Source: Thermoleophilia bacterium (lineage in GTDB: Bacteria > Actinomycetota > Thermoleophilia > Gaiellales > F1-60-MAGs149). Taken from it: a DNA stretch of 12,455 nt. The notes beneath the pieces are model-generated. The model saw nothing but the letters and a program-made list of their open reading frames with translations. It searched no databases and had not been told where the DNA came from. The stretch is from the NCBI GenBank assembly GCA_016462095.1, contig JAEMTW010000033.1, positions 1 to 12,455 of the forward strand. The letters are read 5' to 3'. The translations under genes and the position numbers were made by a program. Each line of letters opens with the position of its first letter. Positions within the stretch are counted from its first letter, which is position 1. Of this stretch, positions 1 to 6,251 are shown in pieces.

Positions 1-589
1 GGCGCGCACTCTCGTCTTGGGCAATTACGACCTTGACATCACAGTCCTCAAAGCGAGCGGCGATCGCGGAAGCCGAGAAGCCCGAGAAGATCGGCACGGC
101 AATCGCACCGATGCGCGCGGTCGCGTAGATCGCGGCTGTCGCCTCGACGCCCATCGGCAAGACAACGGCAACACGGTCGCCCTCACCGACGCCGAGGCTC
201 TGGAGTGCCAGCCCAAGTCGGCCGACCTCCTCCCACAATTCGGCAAACGTGCGCGTCTCGATCGAGCCGTCCTCGTGCTCGACAACGATCGCCTCGTGTG
301 CACCGCGACGCTCGACGTGCTGGCCAACACACGACCAGGCGAGGTTGAGTCTGCCGCCACCAAACCATGTGGCCCACGGCAGGCCCGCCGAGGTATCAAG
401 CACGCTCGACCACGGCGTCTGCCAGCCGAGCTCGAGCCAGCGTGTCGTCTCGTCCCAAAACCGTTCGGGTTCGGCGAGCGCGAGCGCCAACACGTCCTCA
501 TAGGTCTCGACCTCAAGGTGGCGCGCGAGCGCCGTCGACTGCGCCAACTCAATCGTCTCGGCGTCAGGGATCCAGAGGTGCTCGCTCAC
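1..589 (-). CDS. Acetyl-CoA synthetase-like AMP-forming acyl-CoA ligase (N-terminal part, runs off the left edge)
   Basis: Reading the minus strand from GTG 589 gives an open frame of about 196 codons to the window edge. It begins (M)SEHLWIPDAETIELAQ. Near residue 80 it has TWFGGGRLNLAWSCVGQHVE, which resembles the N-terminal (ACAS_N) region of acetyl/propionyl-CoA synthetases, where a W-F-x-G-G-x-L-N segment precedes N/S-C-x-D/Q-R/H. It then has the start of the AMP-binding domain (TFAELWEEVGRLGLALQSLG, GDRVAVVLPMGVEA, ATARIGAIAVPIFSGFS). The family activates a carboxylate with ATP and transfers it to CoA in the cytosol. The P-loop, adenylate motifs and C-terminal lysine lie outside the window, so the substrate cannot be read. 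The frame is closed upstream by TAG at 601-599. A nearby ATG at 597 is out of frame and stops at once, so GTG 589 is preferred. A -10-like TAGGAT lies 6 bp upstream. Divergent from the MFS gene. Confidence 0.85.
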   Translation of the reverse strand, partial: MSEHLWIPDAETIELAQSTALARHLEVETYEDVLALALAEPERFWDETTRWLELGWQTPWSSVLDTSAGLPWATWFGGGRLNLAWSCVGQHVERRGAHEAIVVEHEDGSIETRTFAELWEEVGRLGLALQSLGVGEGDRVAVVLPMGVEATAAIYATARIGAIAVPIFSGFSASAIAARFEDCDVKVVIAQDESAR

Positions 590-595
590 GCGAGC

Positions 596-601
596 ATCCT
601 A
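596..601 (-). promoter_or_regulatory. -10-like element TAGGAT, 6 bp before GTG 589
   Basis: Minus strand TAGGAT, then 6 bases (GCTCGC), then the GTG of the acyl-CoA ligase. At this spacing transcription would begin at or next to the start codon, implying a leaderless mRNA. The AGGA inside the hexamer could instead serve as a weak ribosome binding site. No convincing -35 was seen. Confidence 0.45.
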
Positions 602-657
602 CGTGCTGGCCGCAAGGTCGGGCGCCCCAAGCGCGATCCAGGCCCACTCGAGATACA

Positions 658-696
658 GGGAGGACATGACAACCGCGCGGATGTGGTGTCCTCCCC
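658..696. repeat. Palindromic element, copy 1 (core CCGCGCGG, arms GGGAGGACA/TGTCCTCCC)
   Basis: The segment is a near-palindrome on its own: bases 658-695 pair about the centre 676/677 with two mismatches and one G-T pair. It is also repeated exactly (39 of 39 bases) in reverse orientation at 734-772. It lies between two divergent genes rather than at a transcript end, so it is unlikely to be a terminator. It could be an operator, a REP-like element or a cruciform site. Confidence 0.85.
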
Positions 697-733
697 TCGG
701 AGTGACGCGTGTGGGGCACGTGGCGCTGACTGG

Positions 734-772
734 GGGGAGGACACCACATCCGCGCGGTTGTCATGTCCTCCC
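734..772. repeat. Palindromic element, copy 2 (inverted exact copy of 658-696)
   Basis: All 39 bases are the reverse complement of 658-696, with a 37-bp spacer between them. The pair therefore forms a large inverted repeat of about 115 bp, and each arm is also palindromic. This allows two small cruciforms or one long 39-bp stem. It ends 60 bp before the -10-like element of the MFS gene. Confidence 0.85.
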
Positions 773-831
773 AGGGATGGCGTGCCGGTGGCGATTGGGC
801 ACGAGCGTCGAACCGTTGACGCGCCACCTGC

Positions 832-837
832 GATAGT
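832..837 (+). promoter_or_regulatory. -10-like element GATAGT, 6 bp before GTG 844
   Basis: GATAGT, then GCGGGC, then GTG. It matches TATAAT at positions 2, 3, 4 and 6. TTGAC at 816-820 resembles a -35 but is only about 11 bp upstream, too close for a normal spacer. No Shine-Dalgarno site is seen, so a leaderless transcript is the simplest reading. Confidence 0.35.
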
Positions 838-843
838 GCGGGC

Positions 844-2142
844 GTGGCTGGCGCAATCACGATCGGACGAACAATGCCCGCGTGTCTGCGTGAGCGCTCC
901 TTTGCGCTGCTGCTGACGGGCCAGGCCTCCTCGATCATCGGTGATTCGGTTTCGATGATCGCTTTGCCATTCGCGATCCTCGCGATGGGTGGCTCTGTGG
1001 GTCAGGTCGGCGCTGTGCTTGCGGCGCGTGCAATTCCGAACGCGATCCTGCTCTTGGTTGGTGGTGTCTGGGCCGATCGTCTGCCGCGGCGACTCGTGAT
1101 GCTCGCGAGCGACATCATTCGCGGCCTCTTGATGTTTATCGTCGCTGGAGCATTGCTGCTTGATGTTGGGGGCATCTGGGCACTGATCGTGCTGATGGCG
1201 CTCTACGGTGCGGCTGAAGCGTTCTTTCGGCCAGCCCTGAGTGGCATCGTTCCGCAGACCGTATCTGCCGAAAATCTGCAAGAGGCGTATGGACTGCTCT
1301 CGACAACACCGGCGCTTGGTATTGCAATCGGCGGTGCGGTTGGTGGCATTTCCGTTGCGGTGCTCGGTCCGGCGGGCGCGATAGCCGTTGACGGGTTGAC
1401 GTTTGTGATCAGCGCGATCTGCCTGTCGTTCATGCGCACGCGCGGGGTGCCAGCGCCGTGGCGGAATCGGAACTTTCGGAAGGACCTTGCCGCTGGTTGG
1501 CGCGAATTTTCGTCGCGCACCTGGCTGGTCGTCATTGTCGGAGGAGAGGTGCTCTACGCGCTGTTTGTGATGCCGTCGATCTACGCGATTGGGCCGGTGA
1601 TTTCTGACGAAAAGTTGAACGGCGCGAGCTCATGGGCGGCCGTTATTTCTGGCTTTGGAATTGGTTTCTTGATCGGCGGGCTGACGGTAATGAAGCTGCG
1701 TCCGGCGCGTCCTCTCGTGCTGTCGTACCTGCTCTGTATTCCCTTTGCTGGATTCCTCGTAGTCTTGGCAATCACGCCCGCTGTGGCGTTGATTGCGTTG
1801 GCCGCGATCGTGGCCGGTGCGGTGATTTCGATTTCGGGCACGCTGCTCGAGACGACGATTACCCGCGAGGTGCCAGCCGAAATGCGATCGCGCGTCGGTT
1901 CGTTCCGTACGCTCGGAAGCGTCGCGATGATGCCGGTTGGTATGGCGATGGTTGGAGTGACAACGGGGTTTCTGACGACGTCTGGTGCCGTCTGGCTTGG
2001 TGCATTAGCGGTGCTTGTCAATGTCGTGATGGTGCTTGCGACGCCGAGCGTGCGCGCTCTTCGGGGCACGTATCCAAAGCCCGGCGAAACGCCTTCTGAT
2101 GTGGCGCCGAAGCCCGAAGTGGTTTCTGAGACGAGCGTCTAA
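844..2142 (+). CDS. MFS-family drug/metabolite exporter
   Basis: The 432-residue protein is strongly hydrophobic with about 10-12 membrane segments. It opens LRERSFALLLTGQASSIIGD, typical of the first helix of exporters in the EntS/MFS_3 group. The MFS loop 2-3 signature is clear at residues 73-83 (GGVWADRLPRR). A basic loop near residues 200-220 (RNRNFRKDLAAGWREF) separates the two halves, and an acidic, proline-rich C-terminal tail is probably cytoplasmic. Such proteins use the proton gradient to export small molecules from the inner membrane; the substrate is not readable. The start is GTG 844, supported by the -10-like GATAGT 6 bp upstream; ATG 874 is an alternative that would lose ten residues. 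The stop overlaps the next start as TAATG, so it is probably cotranscribed with the folate gene. Confidence 0.9.
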   Translation: MAGAITIGRTMPACLRERSFALLLTGQASSIIGDSVSMIALPFAILAMGGSVGQVGAVLAARAIPNAILLLVGGVWADRLPRRLVMLASDIIRGLLMFIVAGALLLDVGGIWALIVLMALYGAAEAFFRPALSGIVPQTVSAENLQEAYGLLSTTPALGIAIGGAVGGISVAVLGPAGAIAVDGLTFVISAICLSFMRTRGVPAPWRNRNFRKDLAAGWREFSSRTWLVVIVGGEVLYALFVMPSIYAIGPVISDEKLNGASSWAAVISGFGIGFLIGGLTVMKLRPARPLVLSYLLCIPFAGFLVVLAITPAVALIALAAIVAGAVISISGTLLETTITREVPAEMRSRVGSFRTLGSVAMMPVGMAMVGVTTGFLTTSGAVWLGALAVLVNVVMVLATPSVRALRGTYPKPGETPSDVAPKPEVVSETSV

Positions 2143-2702
2143 TGATCGACAAGCAGACACTTCGTGGCGAGGTTCGAGCGCGGCGGGCTACCCGATCGGA
2201 AAGCGACTTGGCTGGTTGGGCGTTGCTGCTTGCAGCCCACGCGGAGCAGGTGCCTGGGCAGACGCTGACGGCGTTTGTTGGTGCCGGCGGCGAGGTGCCG
2301 ACGTTGCCGTTGCTTGACGCTTTGGTTGCGGCGGGTCGTCGTGTGCTCTTGCCGATTACGTTGTCTGACCTGGATCTCGATTGGGCTGAGTACACCGGCG
2401 CGGCCGATTTGGTGCCAGCGGCGTTTGGCCTGCTCGAACCGACGGGCCCACGCTTGGGTTTGGACGCGATTGCTCAGGCCGACACGATCCTCGCGCCTGC
2501 GCTGGCTGTCGACCAGTCTGGTCTGCGGCTTGGCCAGGGTGGGGGTTGTTACGACCGCGCCTTGCCGCGCGCACATGGCCTCGTGATCGCCGTCGTCGCC
2601 GACGACGAAGTCGTTCTCATTGTCCCCGTCGAGGAGCACGACCGCCCCGTCGACGCAGTCTTGACGCCAAGCGGCGGCCTGATGCGATTTCCGCGCGCCT
2701 GA
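2142..2702 (+). CDS. 5-formyltetrahydrofolate cyclo-ligase (methenyltetrahydrofolate synthetase)
   Basis: The 186-residue protein matches the usual length of this family. It catalyses ATP-dependent conversion of 5-formyl-THF to 5,10-methenyl-THF in the cytosol, returning a storage or inhibitory folate to one-carbon metabolism. Visible features are the N-terminal K-x3-R-x3-R pattern (KQTLRGEVRARR, residues 4-15), GGEVPT at 49-54 where the folate-site glutamate lies, and the signature GLRLGQGGGCYDR at 127-139, matching the family's G-x-G-x-G-Y-Y-D-R nucleotide-binding loop with Cys for one Tyr. ATG 2142 overlaps the MFS stop by one base and has no obvious ribosome binding site, suggesting translational coupling. 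A 36-bp palindrome begins 15 bp after the stop. Confidence 0.9.
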   Translation: MIDKQTLRGEVRARRATRSESDLAGWALLLAAHAEQVPGQTLTAFVGAGGEVPTLPLLDALVAAGRRVLLPITLSDLDLDWAEYTGAADLVPAAFGLLEPTGPRLGLDAIAQADTILAPALAVDQSGLRLGQGGGCYDRALPRAHGLVIAVVADDEVVLIVPVEEHDRPVDAVLTPSGGLMRFPRA

Positions 2703-2716
2703 CGTCACGGTTGCTG

Positions 2717-2752
2717 AGGCGACATTCTGGGCCCGGGCCCAAAATGTCGCCT
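2717..2752. repeat. 36-bp near-perfect palindrome with GGGCCCGGGCCC core
   Basis: Seventeen of 18 base pairs match with no loop (arms AGGCGACATT/AATGTCGCCT; single mismatch 2727/2742). It fills most of the gap between two same-strand genes. It could end the MFS-folate transcript, but no T-run follows. It ends just before the -10-like element of the next gene and could also act as an operator. Confidence 0.85.
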
Positions 2753-2753
2753 G

Positions 2754-2759
2754 TACGAT
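2754..2759 (+). promoter_or_regulatory. -10-like element TACGAT, 6 bp before ATG 2766
   Basis: TACGAT, then CTGCGC, then ATG. There is no Shine-Dalgarno sequence. The -35 position falls inside the GC-rich palindrome. The spacing fits leaderless transcription of the downstream gene. Confidence 0.45.
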
Positions 2760-2765
2760 CTGCGC

Positions 2766-3338
2766 ATGGCGGACTTAGGCGAGCGTGGTGGTCGGAGTGC
2801 GGAGCAGGAGGCGTTTTACGCCGAGCTGAAGGAGCAGCGGGGGCGACTCGACGGGCTCTACGGGACGCTCGTGTTGCACCGGGGGCTGGCCGAGATGATG
2901 CTCGAAATTGGTCGGTTCTATCGGACCGCCGCGACGGTGCCGGATCGCTATCGCGAGGCGGCGACGCTAGCCGTGGCGACCGAGACGAAGTGCGCGTACG
3001 TTTGGTCGAAACACGAGCCGACCGCGCGCAACGCTGGCTTGCCTCAGCCGGCGATTGAAGCGCTGCGCCACGGTCAGTACGACAGCACCGAGTTGTCGCC
3101 ACACGAACGCGATGTCGTAGCGCTCACCCTCGTAGCACTCGCGCTGCAGTCGATCCCCGCCGACCTGCAAGAGCGGATCGCCGACGTCTATGGCGTCGAA
3201 GGCGTGCTCGAGCTAAGCGTGCTGGCGGGCGTCTATCGCATGATCGCCGGCTACCTCACCTCGATCGATGTGCCGCTTCCCGATGATGGCCGCGACCCCT
3301 GGGGCCCAGACCCTGGGCCAGGACTCGGCGGCGCCTAG
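2766..3338 (+). CDS. Carboxymuconolactone decarboxylase (CMD/AhpD-fold) family protein
   Basis: The 190-residue, mostly helical protein has the CMD family layout: LVLHRGLAEMMLEIGRFYR near residues 35-53, RYREAATLAVATETKCAYVW at 61-80, HEPTARNAGLPQPAIEAL at 83-100, and LSPHERDVVALTLVAL at 110-125. The active-site helix has Glu73, Cys76 and His83 in the E-x2-C-x6-H arrangement. AhpD-type CxxC is absent because the first position is Thr74-Lys75 rather than Cys. That argues against a peroxiredoxin-reducing role and for a hydrolase/decarboxylase-like or uncharacterised member. The C-terminal tail is rich in Gly, Pro and Asp, and its DNA can form a small hairpin (3303-3319). The start is ATG 2766, preceded by TACGAT at leaderless spacing. 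It converges on the amidase gene across the 3344-3378 palindrome. The substrate is unknown. Confidence 0.8.
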   Translation: MADLGERGGRSAEQEAFYAELKEQRGRLDGLYGTLVLHRGLAEMMLEIGRFYRTAATVPDRYREAATLAVATETKCAYVWSKHEPTARNAGLPQPAIEALRHGQYDSTELSPHERDVVALTLVALALQSIPADLQERIADVYGVEGVLELSVLAGVYRMIAGYLTSIDVPLPDDGRDPWGPDPGPGLGGA

Positions 3339-3343
3339 CCACG

Positions 3344-3378
3344 AATGTCCAAATGGGGTCTGACCCCTTCTGGACATT
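3344..3378. repeat. Palindromic element, GGGGTCAGACCC family (arms AATGTCCA/TGGACATT)
   Basis: A 35-bp dyad centred on T3361: an 8-bp outer arm, two internal mismatches, then GGGGTC-T-GACCCC. It lies between the convergent stops of the CMD and amidase genes, and its last base is part of the amidase stop codon. The core equals those at 7510-7540, 7576-7606, 7643-7673 and 12403-12437, but the arms are different sequences. It could act as a bidirectional terminator, although there is no T-run on either side. Confidence 0.85.
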
Positions 3379-4787
3379 TAAAGCGCGGGGCGGCGGTCGG
3401 CCCAGGGGCGGACACGTTCGAGGGCCGCGCCGATCTGGAGGGCGACATCGTCGCGATCTTTGCGGGTGATGATCTGGAGGCCGATGGGGAGGCCATCGTC
3501 GGACCAGCCGGCGGGGACGCTGAGGGCTGGGCACGGGCTCGTGAAGTTGAACTGGCTCGTCATATCGAGTGAGTGGTAACGACCATCGGGCTCGGTGCGG
3601 TACTCGCCGTACTCATCCGTATCGATCGGCAGCGGCAGCTGCGCCATCGTCGGACAGAGCAGCGCGTCGTAGTCGCGATGCACAGCCGCCAGCTTGGCCC
3701 AGGCCGCGTTACGCGAAATCTCGAGACGCTTGAAGGTGACGGCATCCATCTTGAGACCGTGTTCGATCAGGCGCTTAACGGTGGGATCCATCTTGTCGCC
3801 AAACTCGGGCAGTGTGTGACCAAACCAGGCGGCGAGATAGACGCTCCAATGCTCGCCCCAGGCATCGGCCACCTCGCGCGTCCAGCCGAGCTCGACCTCT
3901 TCGACGATCGCGCCAGCATCGGCAAGGGCGGCGGCAGCGGCGAGCACCTCACGCTCGACCTGGCTATCGACGACATAGTCGCCAAGATCCATGTCGATCG
4001 CGAGTCGAAGCCCTCGAACGTCGCTCGTAATCGGCGTGGTCCAGTCGATCGTGGCCGTCTGCGACAGCGCATCGCGATCGTCGTACCCGGCGGCGGCGAG
4101 GAGAAACAGTCGGGCATCATCGATCGTGCGGGCGAGTGGACCGAAGTGGTGGATCGTGTCCCAGCTCGACGGCACCACATCGAGGGGGATGCGCCCAAAC
4201 GCGGGCTTGAGTCCAACGAGTCCGCAATAGCTGGCGGGGATCCGCACCGAGCCGCCCATGTCCGTGCCCTCGGCGAGCGGCACGCAGCCTGTTGCGACCG
4301 CGACAGCGGAGCCGCCCGACGAGCCGCCCGGGTTGAGCTCGGGATTCCAGGGGTTGCGCGTTGCGCCCCAGAGCGGGCTGCGAGTAAAACTCGAATAGGC
4401 GAACTCGGGCGTGGTCGTCTTGCCGACCACGATCGCGCCGGCCGCGTGCATCCGCTCGACGATCACGCTGTCGTAGTCGGGCACCCAATGCTCGTGGGAG
4501 TACGACCCAAGCGTCGTGCGGTCGCCCTTGGTGGCGGTCAGATCTTTGATCGCGATCGGCACGCCGTGGAGAGGACCGAGCGGCTTGCCATCTGCGACGG
4601 CCTGGTCGGCACGATGCGCCTGCTCGAGGGCGCGCTCACCGAAGACAAAGCAGAAGCAGTTGAGTTGCGGATTGATCTCGGCGATGCGATCGAGCGAGCT
4701 CTGCACGATTGCGACCGACGAGGTCTCGCCCGCTGCGATCTGCTGCGCCATCGCACCTGCGGTTAGCGTCCAGAGGGGTGTGCTCAC
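3378..4787 (-). CDS. Amidase signature family hydrolase (GatA/AtzF-like amidase)
   Basis: The 469-residue length is normal for the family. The Ser-cisSer-Lys triad is visible: Lys81 in GVPIAIKD (75-82), cis-Ser156 in PGGSSGGS (153-160), and nucleophile Ser180 in GTDMGGSVRIPA (174-185). The 24-residue Ser-Ser spacing equals that known for fatty acid amide hydrolase. The enzyme should hydrolyse a carboxamide to acid plus ammonia or amine in the cytosol. Neither gatB nor gatC is next to it, so a GatCAB role in tRNA charging is unlikely. The substrate is not readable. The start is GTG 4787, with a strong Shine-Dalgarno GGGAGG (4800-4795) 7 bases upstream. The upstream amidotransferase stop overlaps it as GTGA, so the pair forms one operon. 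It ends at a palindrome facing the CMD gene. Confidence 0.92.
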   Translation of the reverse strand: MSTPLWTLTAGAMAQQIAAGETSSVAIVQSSLDRIAEINPQLNCFCFVFGERALEQAHRADQAVADGKPLGPLHGVPIAIKDLTATKGDRTTLGSYSHEHWVPDYDSVIVERMHAAGAIVVGKTTTPEFAYSSFTRSPLWGATRNPWNPELNPGGSSGGSAVAVATGCVPLAEGTDMGGSVRIPASYCGLVGLKPAFGRIPLDVVPSSWDTIHHFGPLARTIDDARLFLLAAAGYDDRDALSQTATIDWTTPITSDVRGLRLAIDMDLGDYVVDSQVEREVLAAAAALADAGAIVEEVELGWTREVADAWGEHWSVYLAAWFGHTLPEFGDKMDPTVKRLIEHGLKMDAVTFKRLEISRNAAWAKLAAVHRDYDALLCPTMAQLPLPIDTDEYGEYRTEPDGRYHSLDMTSQFNFTSPCPALSVPAGWSDDGLPIGLQIITRKDRDDVALQIGAALERVRPWADRRPAL

Positions 4788-5500
4788 GATGCAGCCTCCC
4801 GCGCGACAGCAAGAAAACGGTCAAAGAGTTCGCTGCGCCACACGCGCGATTCGGCACAGCCCTTGACGACGGTGGCCTTGAGGACCTCCGGCGTGAGTCC
4901 CGTTATCTCGGCGGCACCCGGGTGGTTCGACTGCCAGAGGTCGAACACGTCGGGCTCGACTTCGGGGTGGAACTGCAGCCCCCAGGCCGACGCCCCAAAG
5001 CGGAATGCCTGATTTGGTGCGGCGGGAGAAGACGCGAGCAGCATCGCTCCTTCAGGCAACTCGAACACGTCTCGATGCCACGACAGTGAGCCGGATGGGG
5101 CCCGCAGTGCGGCGAGGACCGGATCGTTGGCAGCCTCTGGCGTTGGCGAGATTTCGTACCAGCCGTATTCGCCCACGTCGCCGATGCGCACCTCTGCGCC
5201 GAGCGCACGCGCCAACACCTGTCCGCCGAGGCAGACACCAAGGATGGGGGTTTCGTCCTCGATTGCCCGCAACAGCAGGTCTTCGACGCCGAGTAGCCAG
5301 GGGTAGGTCTCGATGTCAAAGGCGCTTGGATTGCCGCCCATCGCCACGATTGCGGAATAGTCCGAGGGGTCGAGAGCACTGAGCTCGTCGCTCCAGGCAT
5401 CGGTCGACTCACGCTCCATCCCCGCATGATCAATCCGGTCGCCCAGCAGCCCGTGTCCGGGGAGCTTGGCGTCCTGTTCGATAATCAAGACGGGGCGCAT
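4784..5500 (-). CDS. Class I glutamine amidotransferase (GMP-synthase GATase-like, stand-alone)
   Basis: The 238-residue protein contains a full class I (triad) glutaminase domain. Cys90 sits in the nucleophile elbow GVCLGGQVLARALG (88-101), and His178/Glu180 lie in LQFHPEV (175-181). An oxyanion-side segment AIVAMGGNPSAFD is at 50-62. Members of this stand-alone group resemble the GATase domain of GMP synthase but lack the synthase domain. They hydrolyse glutamine or gamma-glutamyl amides, and most have no proven substrate. Residues after 190 form a short C-terminal helical extension. ATG 5500 follows TACGGT by 7 bases and no Shine-Dalgarno site is present. Its stop overlaps the amidase start by four bases, so the two enzymes are probably made together. 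Divergent from bioY. Confidence 0.88.
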   Translation of the reverse strand: MRPVLIIEQDAKLPGHGLLGDRIDHAGMERESTDAWSDELSALDPSDYSAIVAMGGNPSAFDIETYPWLLGVEDLLLRAIEDETPILGVCLGGQVLARALGAEVRIGDVGEYGWYEISPTPEAANDPVLAALRAPSGSLSWHRDVFELPEGAMLLASSPAAPNQAFRFGASAWGLQFHPEVEPDVFDLWQSNHPGAAEITGLTPEVLKATVVKGCAESRVWRSELFDRFLAVAREAAS

Positions 5501-5507
5501 GACGGGT

Positions 5508-5513
5508 ACCGTA
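5508..5513 (-). promoter_or_regulatory. -10-like element TACGGT, 7 bp before ATG 5500
   Basis: Minus strand TACGGT, then ACCCGTC, then ATG of the amidotransferase. This is the leaderless spacing seen at other first genes here. No clear -35 was seen. Confidence 0.4.
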
Positions 5514-5581
5514 GCGCGCTGGCTGTTTCCGATCCGGAATCACCCGGCTGCGACACGTTTGGCGCATTGCCACGATCCTCA

Positions 5582-5598
5582 CGCGCAGCCCGTGCGCG
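5582..5598. promoter_or_regulatory. Small dyad CGCGCA-N5-TGCGCG upstream of bioY
   Basis: A perfect 6-bp inverted repeat with a 5-bp spacer, ending 7 bp before the bioY -10-like element. This position fits a repressor or activator site. It does not resemble the BirA, BioR or BioQ operators I know, and a chance GC-rich repeat is possible. Confidence 0.25.
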
Positions 5599-5605
5599 AG
5601 ATTGA

Positions 5606-5611
5606 TACCCT
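5606..5611 (+). promoter_or_regulatory. -10-like element TACCCT, 7 bp before ATG 5619
   Basis: TACCCT, then CCCCGGC, then ATG of bioY. No Shine-Dalgarno site. The spacing fits leaderless transcription. Confidence 0.4.
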
Positions 5612-5618
5612 CCCCGGC

Positions 5619-6197
5619 ATGAACGCAGCCACTCTTCGCCTCGCCGCCATCCCGCGCACCGGTCTTCTGGCCGACACCCTGCTCGTCGTCGGGGGCGCGT
5701 TGTTCCTCGCGCTGTGCGCACAGGTCTCGTTCGCACTTCCGTTTACGCCGGTGCCGATCACACTGCAGACGTTTGGTGTGCTGTTGATGGGCGCGTCGTA
5801 TGGTGCGGTTCGCGGTGGCCTGACCGCCGCGCTGTATTTGCTGATGGGCATTGTTGGCATACCGGTCTTCGCGGATCGCGCGCATGGTCTCGACGTGGTG
5901 ATTGGCGCCACGGGCGGCTACCTGATCGGATTCGTGGTCGCTGCTGTGGTCGTTGGCATGTTGGCTCAGCGCAAGTGGGATCGTCGCTTCTCGTCGGCCG
6001 TGACGGCGATGTTGACGGGCACCGTCATCATCTACGCGTTCGGGCTGGTCTGGTTGAAGGTCGATCAGGGTCTCGACGTGGCTACGACGCTCGAGTACGG
6101 GCTCTACCCGTTTGTGCCGGGCGATCTGCTCAAGCTGTACTTGGCTGGCGCGTTGCTGCCGGGTGCGTGGCGGCTGATTTCGCGCCTGCGCGGCTAG
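5619..6197 (+). CDS. bioY: BioY, biotin-specific S component of an ECF transporter
   Basis: The 192-residue, six-helix membrane protein carries the BioY signatures: PFTPVPITLQTFGVLLMGAS (41-60), YGAVRGGLTAALYLLMGIVG (61-80), GATGGYLIGF (96-105) and FVPGDLLKLYLAGALLP (165-181). BioY binds biotin and imports it, normally with the energy-coupling factor EcfT and ATPases (BioN/BioM or shared EcfA). None of these is adjacent, so it either uses a shared ECF module elsewhere or acts alone, as described for some solitary BioY proteins. The frame is open upstream to 5466, but that stretch (RNHPAATRLAHCHDPHAQ) is not membrane-like. ATG 5619 gives the standard BioY N terminus and has a -10-like element 7 bp upstream. 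It may be cotranscribed with the FAD oxidoreductase 54 bp downstream, though that gene has its own promoter-like element. Confidence 0.92.
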   Translation: MNAATLRLAAIPRTGLLADTLLVVGGALFLALCAQVSFALPFTPVPITLQTFGVLLMGASYGAVRGGLTAALYLLMGIVGIPVFADRAHGLDVVIGATGGYLIGFVVAAVVVGMLAQRKWDRRFSSAVTAMLTGTVIIYAFGLVWLKVDQGLDVATTLEYGLYPFVPGDLLKLYLAGALLPGAWRLISRLRG

Positions 6198-6238
6198 CGG
6201 CGTAGCACGCGCTCGTATCGGGCGAGCAACGACGACTG

Positions 6239-6244
6239 TAGGAT
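6239..6244 (+). promoter_or_regulatory. -10-like element TAGGAT, 7 bp before ATG 6252
   Basis: TAGGAT, then CTCCAGC, then ATG. It is the same hexamer as in front of the acyl-CoA ligase at 589. The AGGA within it could instead be a weak ribosome binding site if the gene is read through from bioY. Confidence 0.4.
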
Positions 6245-6251
6245 CTCCAGC

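Noticed and set aside
17..916. A 299-codon plus-strand open frame over the acyl-CoA ligase and the palindrome pair
   Set aside because: It lies antisense to a clear acetyl-CoA-synthetase-like frame, crosses both repeats, and its product is Arg-rich and low in structure.
3303..3319. Hairpin GGCCCAG-ACC-CTGGGCC inside the CMD coding end
   Set aside because: A 7-bp stem in a Gly/Pro-rich coding tail is expected from codon use. It has no T-run, and the stronger palindrome at 3344 explains the gene end better.
3573..4766. A 397-codon plus-strand open frame opposite the amidase
   Set aside because: The minus-strand frame has the complete amidase catalytic triad and family length; this frame is its complement and shows no domain.
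5466..5618. In-frame N-terminal extension of bioY by 51 residues
   Set aside because: The extension is not membrane-like, overlaps the start of the divergent amidotransferase and is absent from the usual BioY N terminus.
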